This document shows, in pieces, positions 8,801 through 16,499 of a DNA stretch of 64,000 bases. Origin of the DNA: JASHPR01 sp963795055 (GTDB lineage Bacteria > Actinomycetota > Actinomycetes > Streptosporangiales > Streptosporangiaceae). Location of the stretch: assembly GCA_963795055.1 (NCBI GenBank), contig CAWCGJ010000032.1, positions 11,115 through 75,114 on the forward strand, given 5' to 3'. How positions within the stretch are numbered: position 1 is the stretch's first letter; the number at the start of each line of letters is the position of its first letter. The translations under genes and the position numbers were made by a program. The notes below the pieces were generated by a model, which was not told where the DNA came from, searched no databases, and worked only from the letters and a program-made list of their open reading frames with translations.

Positions 8801-9140
8801 GTGCGTGGGCGGTACCGCAGGCGCCGACCAGATCCGGGACGGGCTGCGCCGCCTGCGCGACCAGGGCGCGCTGGCCCGCCAGCCGTACTACCTGTCGCTG
8901 CTGGCGCAGACCCTGCTGTCCGCCGGCCAGCGCGACGCCGCGGGCGCCGTGCTGGAATCGGCGCGGGCCGCGGCGGCCGTTCACGACGAGCGCTGGTGGC
9001 TGCCGGAGCTGTACCGGCTCGACGCCCGGCGGCACCGGGGCGCGGCCGCCGCCGACCTGCTGCGCCGCGCGGTCACCCTGGCCGAGCAACAGGGCGCCGT
9101 GGCCCTGGCCCGGCGGGCCGCCGAGGACCTGGCCCGGTAA
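5826..9140 (+). CDS. SARP-type transcriptional regulator with AAA ATPase and TPR domains
   Basis: 1104 aa, AfsR-like large SARP. Residues 1-~90 form the OmpR-like winged helix (LLGEMRVAL, SPRAMALLGFLLVHRG, WPDSSQAQARANLRRELHSLR); ~95-245 are the BTAD helices (YRGEFMPALYDDW, LEEVGYRSLLRLQALAGDRAAALQTYHR, ERELGVAPD). An Ala/Gly/Pro linker with near-repeats (AAPAGR) follows. The ATPase has VGRERE at ~315, Walker A GEAGVGKS at ~341 and Walker B LLLLDDLQW at ~450. The C-terminal ~400 residues are TPR-like. Such proteins activate transcription after nucleotide-driven assembly, often of secondary-metabolite genes. The start is GTG 5826 with no strong ribosome site. A 15-bp tandem repeat at 7583-7627 gives a GAA-rich loop. 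The target may be the 11-bp repeat at 5033. Confidence 0.9.
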   Translation: MLDISLLGEMRVALDSSVVVALRSPRAMALLGFLLVHRGAPQRREYVAGQFWPDSSQAQARANLRRELHSLRSGLPQVHRWLAADSGTLLWRLDPDCRLDVAVFEAAAETAAAAQAADDEATFRRAAAEAVRAYRGEFMPALYDDWAAAERDRLHRRCLTLLDQLIRLERDAGAYAEAIELARRRIDLEPLEEVGYRSLLRLQALAGDRAAALQTYHRCTTVLERELGVAPDQATTAEYERLTGRQRPEQPAPGSPARPASGTTASGTAIPGAAAATAAGARARAGAAPAGRVQAGAAPAGRAPAGSRVQLVGRERELGLLRERWQEASRGVADFTVVAGEAGVGKSRLLDELSAEVQRAGFDTMRARCFAARGRLALAPVSEWLRSPALRSARYRLDPVWAKEVDRLVPPTDVGPMAPPRPMADAWQRHRFFEGLARAVLSTGRPALLLLDDLQWCDEHSLAWLQLLLHLGQGYPMLVVAGTRLEETDSNAELAEMLRALRSAGQVTDVVLAPLDAGKSAELAGQVRGTPLTRAEADRLYTATGGYPLLVIESVRARLLDGLGAGNTSAGGPDVPSISLHGTVAANVGAASIGAANIGAASTGDPGPKARAVLAGRIAQADPAAREIAELAAVIGRDFTLELLTAAGDLDGDSVIGAVDELWRRRIIREHPPAGYDFAHDLLRDTAYGGISPPRRSHLHLRVAQALELTHADDPRAAAAAMAYHYERAGRPARAVPHHVRAAEVATGVFANQKAVRHYRRAAELLRQSPPGRERDASELAILAAMAAPLNAQHGYASGELQAVLERTRDLAERLGDSRLQLISLVGLFGVRFVQGHAAESHEIALRSLELSHLHPDVTGQAHFAVAGSATSLGRHEQSLRHFALAHELCYDAAPTLVGTRVEVHARAWSAHALWLLGRDDDALHWCGWATARAEEVEHPYSLAVALAYAAITHQLRGDVDQTLEFARRVREICDRYEFAYYGHWGLILAGWCVGGTAGADQIRDGLRRLRDQGALARQPYYLSLLAQTLLSAGQRDAAGAVLESARAAAAVHDERWWLPELYRLDARRHRGAAAADLLRRAVTLAEQQGAVALARRAAEDLAR

Positions 9141-9177
9141 CGGCACGCCGCCGAGGACCTGGCCCGGTAACGGCACG
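9118..9177 (+). repeat. 30-bp perfect tandem duplication spanning the SARP stop codon
   Basis: The 30-bp unit (9118-9147) that encodes the last residues and TAA of the SARP gene is repeated exactly at 9148-9177, so the stop codon occurs twice. The product is unchanged. Perfect identity points to a recent slippage or replication event. Confidence 0.95.
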
Positions 9178-9276
9178 CCGCCGCGACGGACGGCGAACGC
9201 TCCGCGAACGCCCGGCCGCATACGGTCCTGGCCATGCCGAGCCGATCAGGAGGCCGGCCAGGCTCCAGGAGCAACC

Positions 9277-10665
9277 ATGACCACCACAGCACAGACGGCC
9301 GCGTTCGAGACCCTCGCCACGGCCATGCGCGGGCCGGTGATCCAGCCCGAGGACGAGGGCTACGACGCGGCCCGAGCCGTCTACAACGCCATGATCGACC
9401 GCCGACCCGCGGCCATCGCCCGCTGCGCCGACGTGGCCGACGTCATCACCGCCGTCCGGTTCGCGGGCGAGAACGACCTGACCGTCTCGGTACGCGGCGG
9501 CGGGCACAACGCCGCCGGCCTGGGCGTGTGGGATGACGCCCTGGTCATCGACCTGTCCGCGCTGCGGGGGATCCGCGTGGATCCCGCGGCCAAGACCGTG
9601 ACCACCCAGGGCGGCTGCACCTGGGCCGACGTCGACCACGCCACCGGCGCGTTCGGCCTGGCCGTCCCGTCCGGCATCCTGGGCACCACCGGGGTGGGCG
9701 GCCTCACGCTCGGGGGCGGGACCGGCCACCTGTCGCGGCGCTTCGGGCTCACCATCGACAACCTGATCTCCGCCGACGTCGTACTCGCCGACGGCTCGTT
9801 CGTCACCGCCAGCGCGCAGGAGCACCCGGACCTGTTCTGGGCGCTGCGCGGCGGCGGCGGGAACTTCGGCGTGGTGACGTCGTTCGAGTTCCGCGGCCAC
9901 GACGTCGGCACGGTGGTCGCCGGGCCGGTGTTCTACGACATCGCCGACACCACCGACCTCCTGCGCTGGTACCGCGAGGTGCAGCCCACCCTGCCCGAGG
10001 AGCTCAACGGCTGGGCCGCGGTGCTCACGGTCCCGCCGGGCCCGCCGTTCCCCGAAGAGCTCTGGCTGCGCAAGGTGTGCGGGATCGTCTGGTGCTACAC
10101 CGGCCCGGCCGAACGGGCCGACGAGGTGCTGGCCCCGGTCCGCGGGTTCGGCTCGCCGCTGCTCGACGCGATCATGCCGATGCCCTACCCGGTGCTGCAG
10201 GGCATCTTCGACGAGCTGTTCCCGCCCGGGCTGCAGTGGTACTGGCGGGCCGACTTCTTCAACGAGATCCCGGACCAGGCCCTCGCGGTCCACCAGGAGT
10301 TCGGCGAGGCGCTGCCCACCCCCTTCTCCACGATGCACCTGTACCCCATCGACGGGGCGGTGCACCGCGTTGGCGCGGACTCGACCGCGTTCGCCTACCG
10401 GGACGCCGGCTGGAACGGGGTGATCGTGGGGGTCGACCCGGACCCGGCCAACGCGGGCAAGATCAAGGACTGGACGGTGCGTTACTGGGAGGCGCTGCAC
10501 CCCACGTCCGCCGGGGGCGCGTACGTGAACTTCATGATGGACGAGGGGACCGACCGCGTGCGGGCGTCCTACGGCCGCAACTACGACCGGCTCGCCCGTG
10601 TGAAGGCCGCCTATGACCCGGGCAACTTCTTCCACATCAACCAGAACGTGACGCCCCGCGGCTGA
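9277..10665 (+). CDS. FAD-binding oxidoreductase, berberine-bridge-enzyme-like
   Basis: 462 aa with a PCMH-type FAD domain (residues ~40-215) and a C-terminal BBE segment (YGRNYDRLARVKAAYDPGNFFHINQN). VRGGGHN places the flavin-linking histidine at residue 77. The second attachment cysteine of bicovalent BBE enzymes is absent: the corresponding GILGTTGVGG has no Cys, so a single histidyl-FAD bond is expected. These enzymes oxidise alcohols or amines with O2; substrate unknown. No signal peptide is visible, so it is likely cytoplasmic. ATG at 9277 follows a CCAGGAGCAACC ribosome site. It lies 137 bp after the SARP gene on the same strand and could be its target. Confidence 0.88.
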   Translation: MTTTAQTAAFETLATAMRGPVIQPEDEGYDAARAVYNAMIDRRPAAIARCADVADVITAVRFAGENDLTVSVRGGGHNAAGLGVWDDALVIDLSALRGIRVDPAAKTVTTQGGCTWADVDHATGAFGLAVPSGILGTTGVGGLTLGGGTGHLSRRFGLTIDNLISADVVLADGSFVTASAQEHPDLFWALRGGGGNFGVVTSFEFRGHDVGTVVAGPVFYDIADTTDLLRWYREVQPTLPEELNGWAAVLTVPPGPPFPEELWLRKVCGIVWCYTGPAERADEVLAPVRGFGSPLLDAIMPMPYPVLQGIFDELFPPGLQWYWRADFFNEIPDQALAVHQEFGEALPTPFSTMHLYPIDGAVHRVGADSTAFAYRDAGWNGVIVGVDPDPANAGKIKDWTVRYWEALHPTSAGGAYVNFMMDEGTDRVRASYGRNYDRLARVKAAYDPGNFFHINQNVTPRG

Positions 10666-10701
10666 CTTCCGGCCATCCGGCGGGCGTCACGCCCGGCGGT
10701 C

Positions 10702-11742
10702 TCAGGCGGCCTCGGTACCCGGCTGGTCAGGCTTGCCTGGCTGGCCGGGGCCACCGGGGGACTCCGGAGGCAGCGTCGCGCGCCGCTGGATGACCCCGAG
10801 GCTCTCGTAGAGCGCCTGCCAGACGGTGCTGAGGCTGGCGCTGACCGGCAGGTCACCGCGGATGGCGTCGAGCGGGTCGCCCTCGTCGCCCAGCGCGCCG
10901 AGGGCGGCGCGGCCTCTCTCCACGATCACCGGGTCGCTGGCCTCGATCGTGAGCTGGTCGCCGGTCACGCGGATCACCATCTGGCGGCGGCCGACCTCCT
11001 CGGGCGGCTCGTCGCTGGTACCGGTGACGTCCGCGCCGCGGAGCGCCTCCCGGGCCTGATCCAGGTCGACGCCGAGGGCCGCGAGGACCCGGGCCGCGGC
11101 GGTATCGGGATCGGACAGCGCGGCCAGCAGCAGGTGGTGCGATCCGACCGGCTGCGACCCGGCCAGCCGCGCGGCCTCGCTCAGGCTGGTGTCGGCGGCC
11201 GGCGTGGTGCGCAGTTCCGTCTGCTCGGCCGGATCGTTGGCCGCGAGCGGATCGCCCGAGGGCCGACGGCGCAGCCAGCGGCGGGCCCGGCCGGACTGCG
11301 CCGCGGCCGCGGCCGCGGGTAGCAGGTCGAGCACGGCCGTGCGGATCTCCTCCAGGTCGGCGTGCTGCCGCAGGACCTGGGCGCCGACGCCCTCGCCCTC
11401 CCGGATCACGCCGAGCAGGATGTGCTCGGTGCCGATGTAGTTGTGGTGCAGTTGCAGGGCCTCGCGCAGCGCGAGCTCCAGGGTCTTCTTAGCCCGCGGC
11501 GTGAACGGGATGTGCCCGCTGGGCGTCACCTGCCCGGTGCCGACGATGGCCCTGACCTCATCGCGGGCGCTCTCCAGCGAAATCCCGAAGCGCTCCAGGG
11601 CGCGGAACGCGTAACCGTCGCTCTCGCCGAGGAGCCCGAGCAGGATGTGCTCGGTGCCGATGTAACTGTGGCTCAGCTTGCGGGCCTCTTCCTGGGCCAG
11701 GACGACGACGTGCCGGGCCTTGTTCGTGAATCGCTCAAACAT
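10702..11742 (-). CDS. Clp amino-terminal-domain protein lacking the ATPase modules
   Basis: 346 aa. The N-terminus MFERFTNKARHVVVLAQEEA and two YIGTEHILLG motifs (residues ~27 and ~105) are the paired repeats of the ClpC N-domain, followed by a divergent third repeat (VGSHHLLLAAL, ~205). No Walker motifs follow; the C-terminus is instead a ~100-residue segment and a Pro/Gly-rich tail. It cannot unfold substrates alone, and may bind or deliver clients to, or titrate, true ClpC. The ATG at 11742 is fixed by the N-domain consensus. It is divergent from the small HTH gene at 11846. Confidence 0.88.
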   Translation of the reverse strand: MFERFTNKARHVVVLAQEEARKLSHSYIGTEHILLGLLGESDGYAFRALERFGISLESARDEVRAIVGTGQVTPSGHIPFTPRAKKTLELALREALQLHHNYIGTEHILLGVIREGEGVGAQVLRQHADLEEIRTAVLDLLPAAAAAAQSGRARRWLRRRPSGDPLAANDPAEQTELRTTPAADTSLSEAARLAGSQPVGSHHLLLAALSDPDTAAARVLAALGVDLDQAREALRGADVTGTSDEPPEEVGRRQMVIRVTGDQLTIEASDPVIVERGRAALGALGDEGDPLDAIRGDLPVSASLSTVWQALYESLGVIQRRATLPPESPGGPGQPGKPDQPGTEAA

Positions 11743-11785
11743 GCGACCAGGTTGCCTTCCCTCTTCGAACCCTGTCAATACCATG

Positions 11786-11795
11786 CTATTAATAG
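11786..11795. promoter_or_regulatory. AT palindrome CTATTAATAG in the divergent intergenic region
   Basis: A perfect 10-bp palindrome, conspicuous in this GC-rich DNA, sits in the 103-bp gap between the Clp-N gene and the divergent HTH gene. It may be an operator or contain a -10 element (the bottom strand reads TATTAATAG). It does not resemble the HspR HAIR element. Confidence 0.4.
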
Positions 11796-11845
11796 AGAGC
11801 GCAGGCAGCCGGGAGAGCGGCCGGGGCGGCTGGGAGGAAGCGATC

Positions 11846-12214
11846 ATGGACTGGGAGGACCGGCTCGACGCGTGGGAACTCGAGCTTGAGCTGCACGCCC
11901 AGCTCGAGGGCTCGGACTGGGTGACGCTGGAGCGGGCGGCCGCCGACACCGGAGTTTCCCGGGCCGCGCTACGCAACTGGTACCGGACCGGGCAGATCCC
12001 GTCCCGGCTCGTCGACGGGCCGCACGGGCCGCAGCGGCTGGTGCCGCTCGCGCTGGTCGCGGCCCGGGCCGAGGCCTCGCCGCGGCTGCGCCACACCACG
12101 CAGCGACGGCTCGCCGACGAGGCCCAGCTCGAGATCCTCCGGCACCGGGTGGACCAGCTGGAGCTCCGGCTGGCCGCGCTGGAACGGCGGCAGCCTGCCG
12201 ATCCGGCGCCCTGA
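11846..12214 (+). CDS. Small MerR/excisionase-like helix-turn-helix protein with coiled coil
   Basis: 122 aa. VTLERAAADTGVSRAALRNWYRTGQIPSRL (residues ~24-53) is a MerR/Xis-type winged-helix start, and the C-terminal 35 residues (LEILRHRVDQLELRLAALERR) form a heptad-spaced coiled coil suited to dimerisation. It probably binds DNA; effector unknown. ATG at 11846 is preceded by GGGAGGAAGCG. Divergence from the Clp-N gene suggests it controls the shared region, by analogy with MerR-type HspR and chaperone genes, although it is not HspR. Confidence 0.7.
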   Translation: MDWEDRLDAWELELELHAQLEGSDWVTLERAAADTGVSRAALRNWYRTGQIPSRLVDGPHGPQRLVPLALVAARAEASPRLRHTTQRRLADEAQLEILRHRVDQLELRLAALERRQPADPAP

Positions 12215-12258
12215 GCCGATCGTGGCGGTGACCAGCAGCGCGACCACTCCGCGGCTAG

Positions 12259-12570
12259 TCAGGGCGTGCGGGCGCGGGACCTGCTGTCCAGCCACAGGGC
12301 CCAGGGCTGAACGGTCCCGGCGTGCAGCAGCCCCATGGCGGCCCACGGATCCTCGCCGAGCCGCGCGGCGATCTCCCGCTCGCCTGCGGCCTCGGCCAGG
12401 AGCAGCGCGCCCTGCTGGCCGTCTCCGAGCGGGCCGCCCAGGATGATCAGGCCGTCGTCGACCAGGCCGTCCATGAACGCCGCGTGCTCGTCCCAGCCGT
12501 CCTGCTCCCGGACCGGCCGCGAGCGGTCCCAATGCGGTCCGTGGACCATCGTCACCGCGAAGGTCGCCAT
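12259..12570 (-). CDS. YCII-related protein
   Basis: 103 aa starting MATFAVTMVHGPHWD, with the YCII pattern HAAFMDGLVDDGLIILGGPLGD and a closing VQPWALWLD. It is nearer the classic YciI branch than the DGPF branch: no DGPF tetrapeptide is present. Function unknown. ATG at 12570 is chosen over an upstream in-frame ATG at 12600, because YCII proteins begin immediately with this strand. It is convergent with the HTH gene at 11846; the 44 bp between them hold no obvious terminator. Confidence 0.75.
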   Translation of the reverse strand: MATFAVTMVHGPHWDRSRPVREQDGWDEHAAFMDGLVDDGLIILGGPLGDGQQGALLLAEAAGEREIAARLGEDPWAAMGLLHAGTVQPWALWLDSRSRARTP

Positions 12571-12697
12571 GAGACCGAGCGTAAAGGCCGCCACTGACAT
12601 CGGAAGCCCGGTGCCGCCGTGATGACTACCTTGCGCTCAGCGGGGCAGTGTCCTTCGGCAGCGTAGTCAGCGCACATCTCGCCCGCCGGAGGCGCAC

Positions 12698-13051
12698 GTG
12701 GGTTACCTGGTGACGATCATCATCGTCGTGGTGGTGGGTACGGTGCTCGTAGCCGCCAAATTCGTCAGTCATGAACTGCACCCCGAGCCCATGCCCTCCC
12801 GGGTGTTCCGGCGCCGGGCGGCGCGCCGGGTAACGCCCGGGGATGACTGCGTCTGTGGCGGCACGATAGGCCGGACCGGGAGAACCTCCAAGCGCTTCGG
12901 GGAACTCCTGGGCTGCACGGCCTGCCCGCGGCGGTGGACGATGGACGGACGCAGGATCATCATCCGCCGACGACGGCCCGCCGGTGCGGCCAGCGCGGCC
13001 GACGCGGCCAGCGCGGACGGGCCGGACGCGGCCGGGTCGGCCGTCAGCTGA
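12698..13051 (+). CDS. Membrane-anchored protein with CxC/CxxC zinc-ribbon-like motif
   Basis: 117 aa, unrecognised. A single N-terminal span (VTIIIVVVVGTVLVAAKFV, residues 5-23) is followed by a basic linker, then DCVCGGT and LGCTACPRRW, spacing consistent with a four-cysteine metal site facing the cytoplasm or outside, followed by basic residues and an Ala/Asp tail rich in near-repeats. GTG at 12698 begins the hydrophobic stretch directly. The 3' end overlaps the convergent AMP nucleosidase gene by 8 bp. Confidence 0.6.
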   Translation: MGYLVTIIIVVVVGTVLVAAKFVSHELHPEPMPSRVFRRRAARRVTPGDDCVCGGTIGRTGRTSKRFGELLGCTACPRRWTMDGRRIIIRRRRPAGAASAADAASADGPDAAGSAVS

Positions 13052-14264
13052 CCGGCGGATGGTGCGGCACGGGCGGCTCGGGACCGGTGAGGCCGAACAG
13101 CGGCTCGTCCGCGGACCGGATGTCGGCGTTGGGCAGTCCGCCCGGGTAACGCTGCCTGACCTTCTCGGCGACGGCGATCGCGATCTCGACGTGCTGCTGC
13201 CGCGTGGCCGCGTAGAAGTCCTGTGCCTCCCCGCTGTGCTTGGGGCGCCCGTGCAGCGGCTTGTCGCTGACCGCGAGCAGCGTCGCCGTCGGTATCCGGT
13301 AGCGGAAACCGTTGGCGGCCACGGTCGCGGACTCCATGTCCACCGCGACCGCGCGGGACTGCCGCAGCCGGGTGTCGACCAGCGAGAACTCCAGCTCCCA
13401 GTTCCGGTTGGCGGTGGTGAAGACGATGCCCATCCGGCTGCGCAGGCGGCGGGCGGCCAGCTCGTCGAGCAGGAGCGTGTTCAGCGTGTAGTTCGAGGTC
13501 ACCGGGACGCTCAGCGGGAGCATGTCGTCCAGGACGTGGTCGTCGCGCAGGTAGGCGCTGGCCAGCACCAGGTCGCCGATCTCCTGGTGGTTGCGCAGGC
13601 CCGCGCAGTGCCCGATCATCAGCACCAGGTCGGGGCGGAGCACGGCCAGGTGGTCGGTGATGGTCTTGGCGTTGGACGGGCCGACCCCAATGTTGATCAT
13701 GGTCAGGCCGGTCTGGCCGGGCCGGAGGTGATGCCAGGCCGGCATCTGGTGGTCGTCGGAGTCGGGGCCGGCGGTCTCGCCCAGCGCATCGCGAAACTCC
13801 TGCACGTGCCAGGCGTAGTTGGTGAGCAGGACGTACCGCTGGAACGCCTCGGCCGGGGTTCCCGTGTAGTGCTGCAGCCGGTCGATCGACAGGGCCATCC
13901 GTTCCGGCCCGAACAGGAAGAGCTTCTTGCGCCGCAGGTCCCAGCGGGTCTCGTCGAGGGCCCGGGCCAGCTTCGGGTCGTGCAGGTCAACCGCCCGGCG
14001 CCCCGGGCGCACGGTGATCCGTGCCCCGGCCACGGCCAGCCGCCCGAGCTCCCGCAGCAGGTACCAGCGGATCGCGGCCGGCGAGGCGAACTGGCCCTCC
14101 AGCACCCGGTTGTGCTCCGACCATGGTCGCTCCACGGTCAGCCGCGCGTAGCGGCCGTCCTCGTCGGCCGCTTCCATGGCCGCGTACAGGTCTTCAACCT
14201 TCTCCGGGCGCTGCGCCTCGGGGATGGCCGCGAAATCCGCCGTCACCCTCACGCCCGCCATCAT
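13044..14264 (-). CDS. amn: AMP nucleosidase
   Basis: 406 aa. The N-terminal ~150 residues form the Amn-specific regulatory domain; the C-terminal phosphorylase fold shows INIGVGPSNAKTITDHLAVL, the GHCAGLRNHQ loop and the nucleoside-binding VAVDMESATVA motif. It hydrolyses AMP to adenine and ribose-5-phosphate, tuning adenylate pools. It is somewhat shorter than E. coli Amn (484 aa) at both ends. The second Met of MMAG could also serve as start. Next on the same strand upstream is the RCC1 lipoprotein, 63 bp away, with no functional link. Confidence 0.88.
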   Translation of the reverse strand: MMAGVRVTADFAAIPEAQRPEKVEDLYAAMEAADEDGRYARLTVERPWSEHNRVLEGQFASPAAIRWYLLRELGRLAVAGARITVRPGRRAVDLHDPKLARALDETRWDLRRKKLFLFGPERMALSIDRLQHYTGTPAEAFQRYVLLTNYAWHVQEFRDALGETAGPDSDDHQMPAWHHLRPGQTGLTMINIGVGPSNAKTITDHLAVLRPDLVLMIGHCAGLRNHQEIGDLVLASAYLRDDHVLDDMLPLSVPVTSNYTLNTLLLDELAARRLRSRMGIVFTTANRNWELEFSLVDTRLRQSRAVAVDMESATVAANGFRYRIPTATLLAVSDKPLHGRPKHSGEAQDFYAATRQQHVEIAIAVAEKVRQRYPGGLPNADIRSADEPLFGLTGPEPPVPHHPPVS

Positions 14265-14327
14265 GCCAGCGCCGGGCGCGGCGGCCGCGCGGACACCGCC
14301 GGCGCCCCGAGGGCACCGGGCGGGGCA

Positions 14328-15566
14328 TCACGTCCTGCGGAGCGCGCTGATGGCCACGTTGTTCGCCGTCGAGGAGATCGACGCGGCGCCGGAGGCGACC
14401 AGGACCGGGGTCATGACGGTGCGGGTGAGCCCGTTGCCGACCTGCCCGACCAGGCTGGCGCCCCACGCGTAGACCTTCCCGGTCGTCGACACCGCGTACG
14501 AGGTGGCCGACCCGGTGGCCAGGCTCCGGTAGGTCACGCCGACCGGAGGGTAGATCCGCACCGGAGACGGCCGCGTCACCGTCGTCTGGTCGCCCAGCTG
14601 CCCGGCCCAGTTATCGCCCCAGGACCACACTGAGCCGTCCGACAGGAACACGAGCGTCTGCCCGTTGTGCCAGATGGAGCCGCCCTGGGCGATCTGCGTC
14701 ACCGGATGGCTGAGGTTCACCAGGACCGGGACGTCGGATGACCGGCCGGGGTGCCCGTCGCCGAGCTGGCCGTTGCCGTTGTAGCCCCAGTCGAAGTACT
14801 CCCCGTCGGACAGCAGCGCCCCGGAGTCGGCGAACGAGGCCACCAGCCGGGTGACCAGCGAGCCGTCGAGCCCGGCCACCCGCACCGGGGTCTGGCTGCT
14901 CAGCCTGCTGCCGTCGCCCAGGTCGCCGGCTGCGTTCTGCCCGCACGCGTAGACGGTGCCGCCAGCGTCGTACACCGCGTGGTTGCTGGCCCCGGCCAGC
15001 GCCGTCACGTGGCGCAGCGGGAGCCGGACCGGGGTGCGGTAGGACCTGGTGTTCCCCAGGCAGAGCTCGCCCCCGCCGTTGTGGCCCCAGCCCCAGACGT
15101 TCCCCTTGGTGTCGACGGCCAGGCCGGTGTCGTAGGGCATGGCGTCGTCGGGTATCGACGCGATCTTCACCCCTGCGGGGAAGCGCACCCGCACCGGCCG
15201 GGTGAAGGAGCTGGTGCCGCGGCCGTCCCCGAGCTGGCCCAGCGTGCCCAGGCCCCAGGCGTAGAGGCTGCCGTCGGACAGCAGCGCGTACTCGGTCGAG
15301 TTGGACGTCCCGACCTGGACGACGATCCCGGGCACGGTCACCGCGGACGGTGATGTGGCCAGGTCGTAGTTCACGCCCTTCGCGCCGCCGAAAAAGGCCC
15401 CCCAGTGCCTGACCGTCGAGGTAACCGGCCGTCTGGCCGTCGGGACCTGCCCGGGTGCCGACCCGCAGCCGCTGGCCAGGAGCGCGCCCGCGACGACCGC
15501 GCACAGGACAGCCTTGGCGAAAAGTGATGCCTTAATCACTTTACGCAACGGTCCCGGCGGCCTCAT
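14328..15566 (-). CDS. RCC1-repeat lipoprotein
   Basis: 412 aa. Basic residues, a hydrophobic stretch (AVLCAVVAGALLASGC) and a lipobox cysteine at ~34 predict export and lipidation. About seven RCC1-type blades follow, each with a variant of YAWGLGTLGQLGDG or WSWGDNWAGQLGD, which should close one beta-propeller on the outer face of the membrane. Bacterial RCC1 proteins are presumed binding scaffolds; ligand unknown. The ATG at 15566 gives a normal n-region. Confidence 0.87.
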   Translation of the reverse strand: MRPPGPLRKVIKASLFAKAVLCAVVAGALLASGCGSAPGQVPTARRPVTSTVRHWGAFFGGAKGVNYDLATSPSAVTVPGIVVQVGTSNSTEYALLSDGSLYAWGLGTLGQLGDGRGTSSFTRPVRVRFPAGVKIASIPDDAMPYDTGLAVDTKGNVWGWGHNGGGELCLGNTRSYRTPVRLPLRHVTALAGASNHAVYDAGGTVYACGQNAAGDLGDGSRLSSQTPVRVAGLDGSLVTRLVASFADSGALLSDGEYFDWGYNGNGQLGDGHPGRSSDVPVLVNLSHPVTQIAQGGSIWHNGQTLVFLSDGSVWSWGDNWAGQLGDQTTVTRPSPVRIYPPVGVTYRSLATGSATSYAVSTTGKVYAWGASLVGQVGNGLTRTVMTPVLVASGAASISSTANNVAISALRRT

Positions 15567-15611
15567 GCAGTGACCCTACGGTGACTCATGGAGCACCCGT
15601 GACCTGATTAG

Positions 15612-16331
15612 TCAGGAACCGGGTCCGCTGCCGCGCCGGGGCTGCAGCCCGCTGATGATCTTCCCGACCGCCACGACGAGGAACAACTGGCCGGTCACCG
15701 CCTCGACCACCGCGAGCGTCTGCCCGGGATTGGCGGCCGGCACCAGGTTCCCGTACCCGACGGTCGTCATCGTGACGAAGCTGAAGAACAGGTCCTCGCT
15801 GAGCGAGCCGTGGCCGGCCGAGCCGAAGAACGGCACGCTGCCGAGCTCGCCGGCCGCCTGGTAGGCGAAGGCGAAGAACATGCCGATCAGCAGGTAGGCG
15901 GCGACGGCCCCGAGCAGCGCCTCGACATCGATCTCGCGCCGCAGCAGCAGGTGGCGCAGGATGGAGAACGGCGCGATCAGGTACAGCAGGCAGCACACCG
16001 CGAATATCCCGCCGAGCTGGGTGCCCCTCTGGTGCACGAAAAAGCTCCCGACCGCGACGATGGCGGCCAGAACCAGCACGATGTCGGCGATGCGCCGCAC
16101 TAGGGGCCGCGCCTGCGACGTCCGCAGGGTGATCCAGACCGTGGCCAGCTGAACGACCAGCACGATCGAAGCCGCCCGCGCCTCGTCCACCGAGACCGAT
16201 ACCACGTAGGTCACCATGACCAGCAGCAGCACGAGCCCGTAGCTGTTCGTCGACACAAAGGAGCGGGCCAGGCGGTGCCACCATCGGGACTCGGCGCCCG
16301 TCGCGGCACCGTGATCAGCAAAGTCCGACAC
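15612..16331 (-). CDS. Potassium-channel-like Ion_trans_2 protein
   Basis: 239 aa with about six hydrophobic segments. The selectivity filter TMTTVGYGNLVP lies near residue 190 between the last two spans, the signature of K+-selective pores. A charged N-terminus and short C-terminus (KIISGLQPRRGSG) leave no room for RCK or cyclic-nucleotide domains, so gating is probably voltage or simple ligand. GTG at 16331 is supported by the ribosome site CTGGAGG eight bases before it; a longer open frame to 17063 is not gene-like. It is divergent from the membrane protein at 16500. Confidence 0.85.
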   Translation of the reverse strand: MSDFADHGAATGAESRWWHRLARSFVSTNSYGLVLLLVMVTYVVSVSVDEARAASIVLVVQLATVWITLRTSQARPLVRRIADIVLVLAAIVAVGSFFVHQRGTQLGGIFAVCCLLYLIAPFSILRHLLLRREIDVEALLGAVAAYLLIGMFFAFAYQAAGELGSVPFFGSAGHGSLSEDLFFSFVTMTTVGYGNLVPAANPGQTLAVVEAVTGQLFLVVAVGKIISGLQPRRGSGPGS

Positions 16332-16499
16332 CTGAACCTCCAGCGCCGTCGGGCAGGGTTCGCAGAGCCACATGGGTATCTGCCTGCGTGTTTCGCATCC
16401 GCACATTCTGCACCGGACGGCCGGGGGGCGCCGCCGTTGCGGCCGGCCAGCCTTCCGGGCCGTTGAACGCATCGCCGGGCGGGCAGGTATGGTGGCGCG

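Noticed and set aside
12571..12660. Possible ECF42 promoter (TGTCAG...) upstream of the YCII gene at 12259
   Set aside because: Only TGTC matches and the -10 at the expected spacing is GGTC, not CGAC or CGTC.
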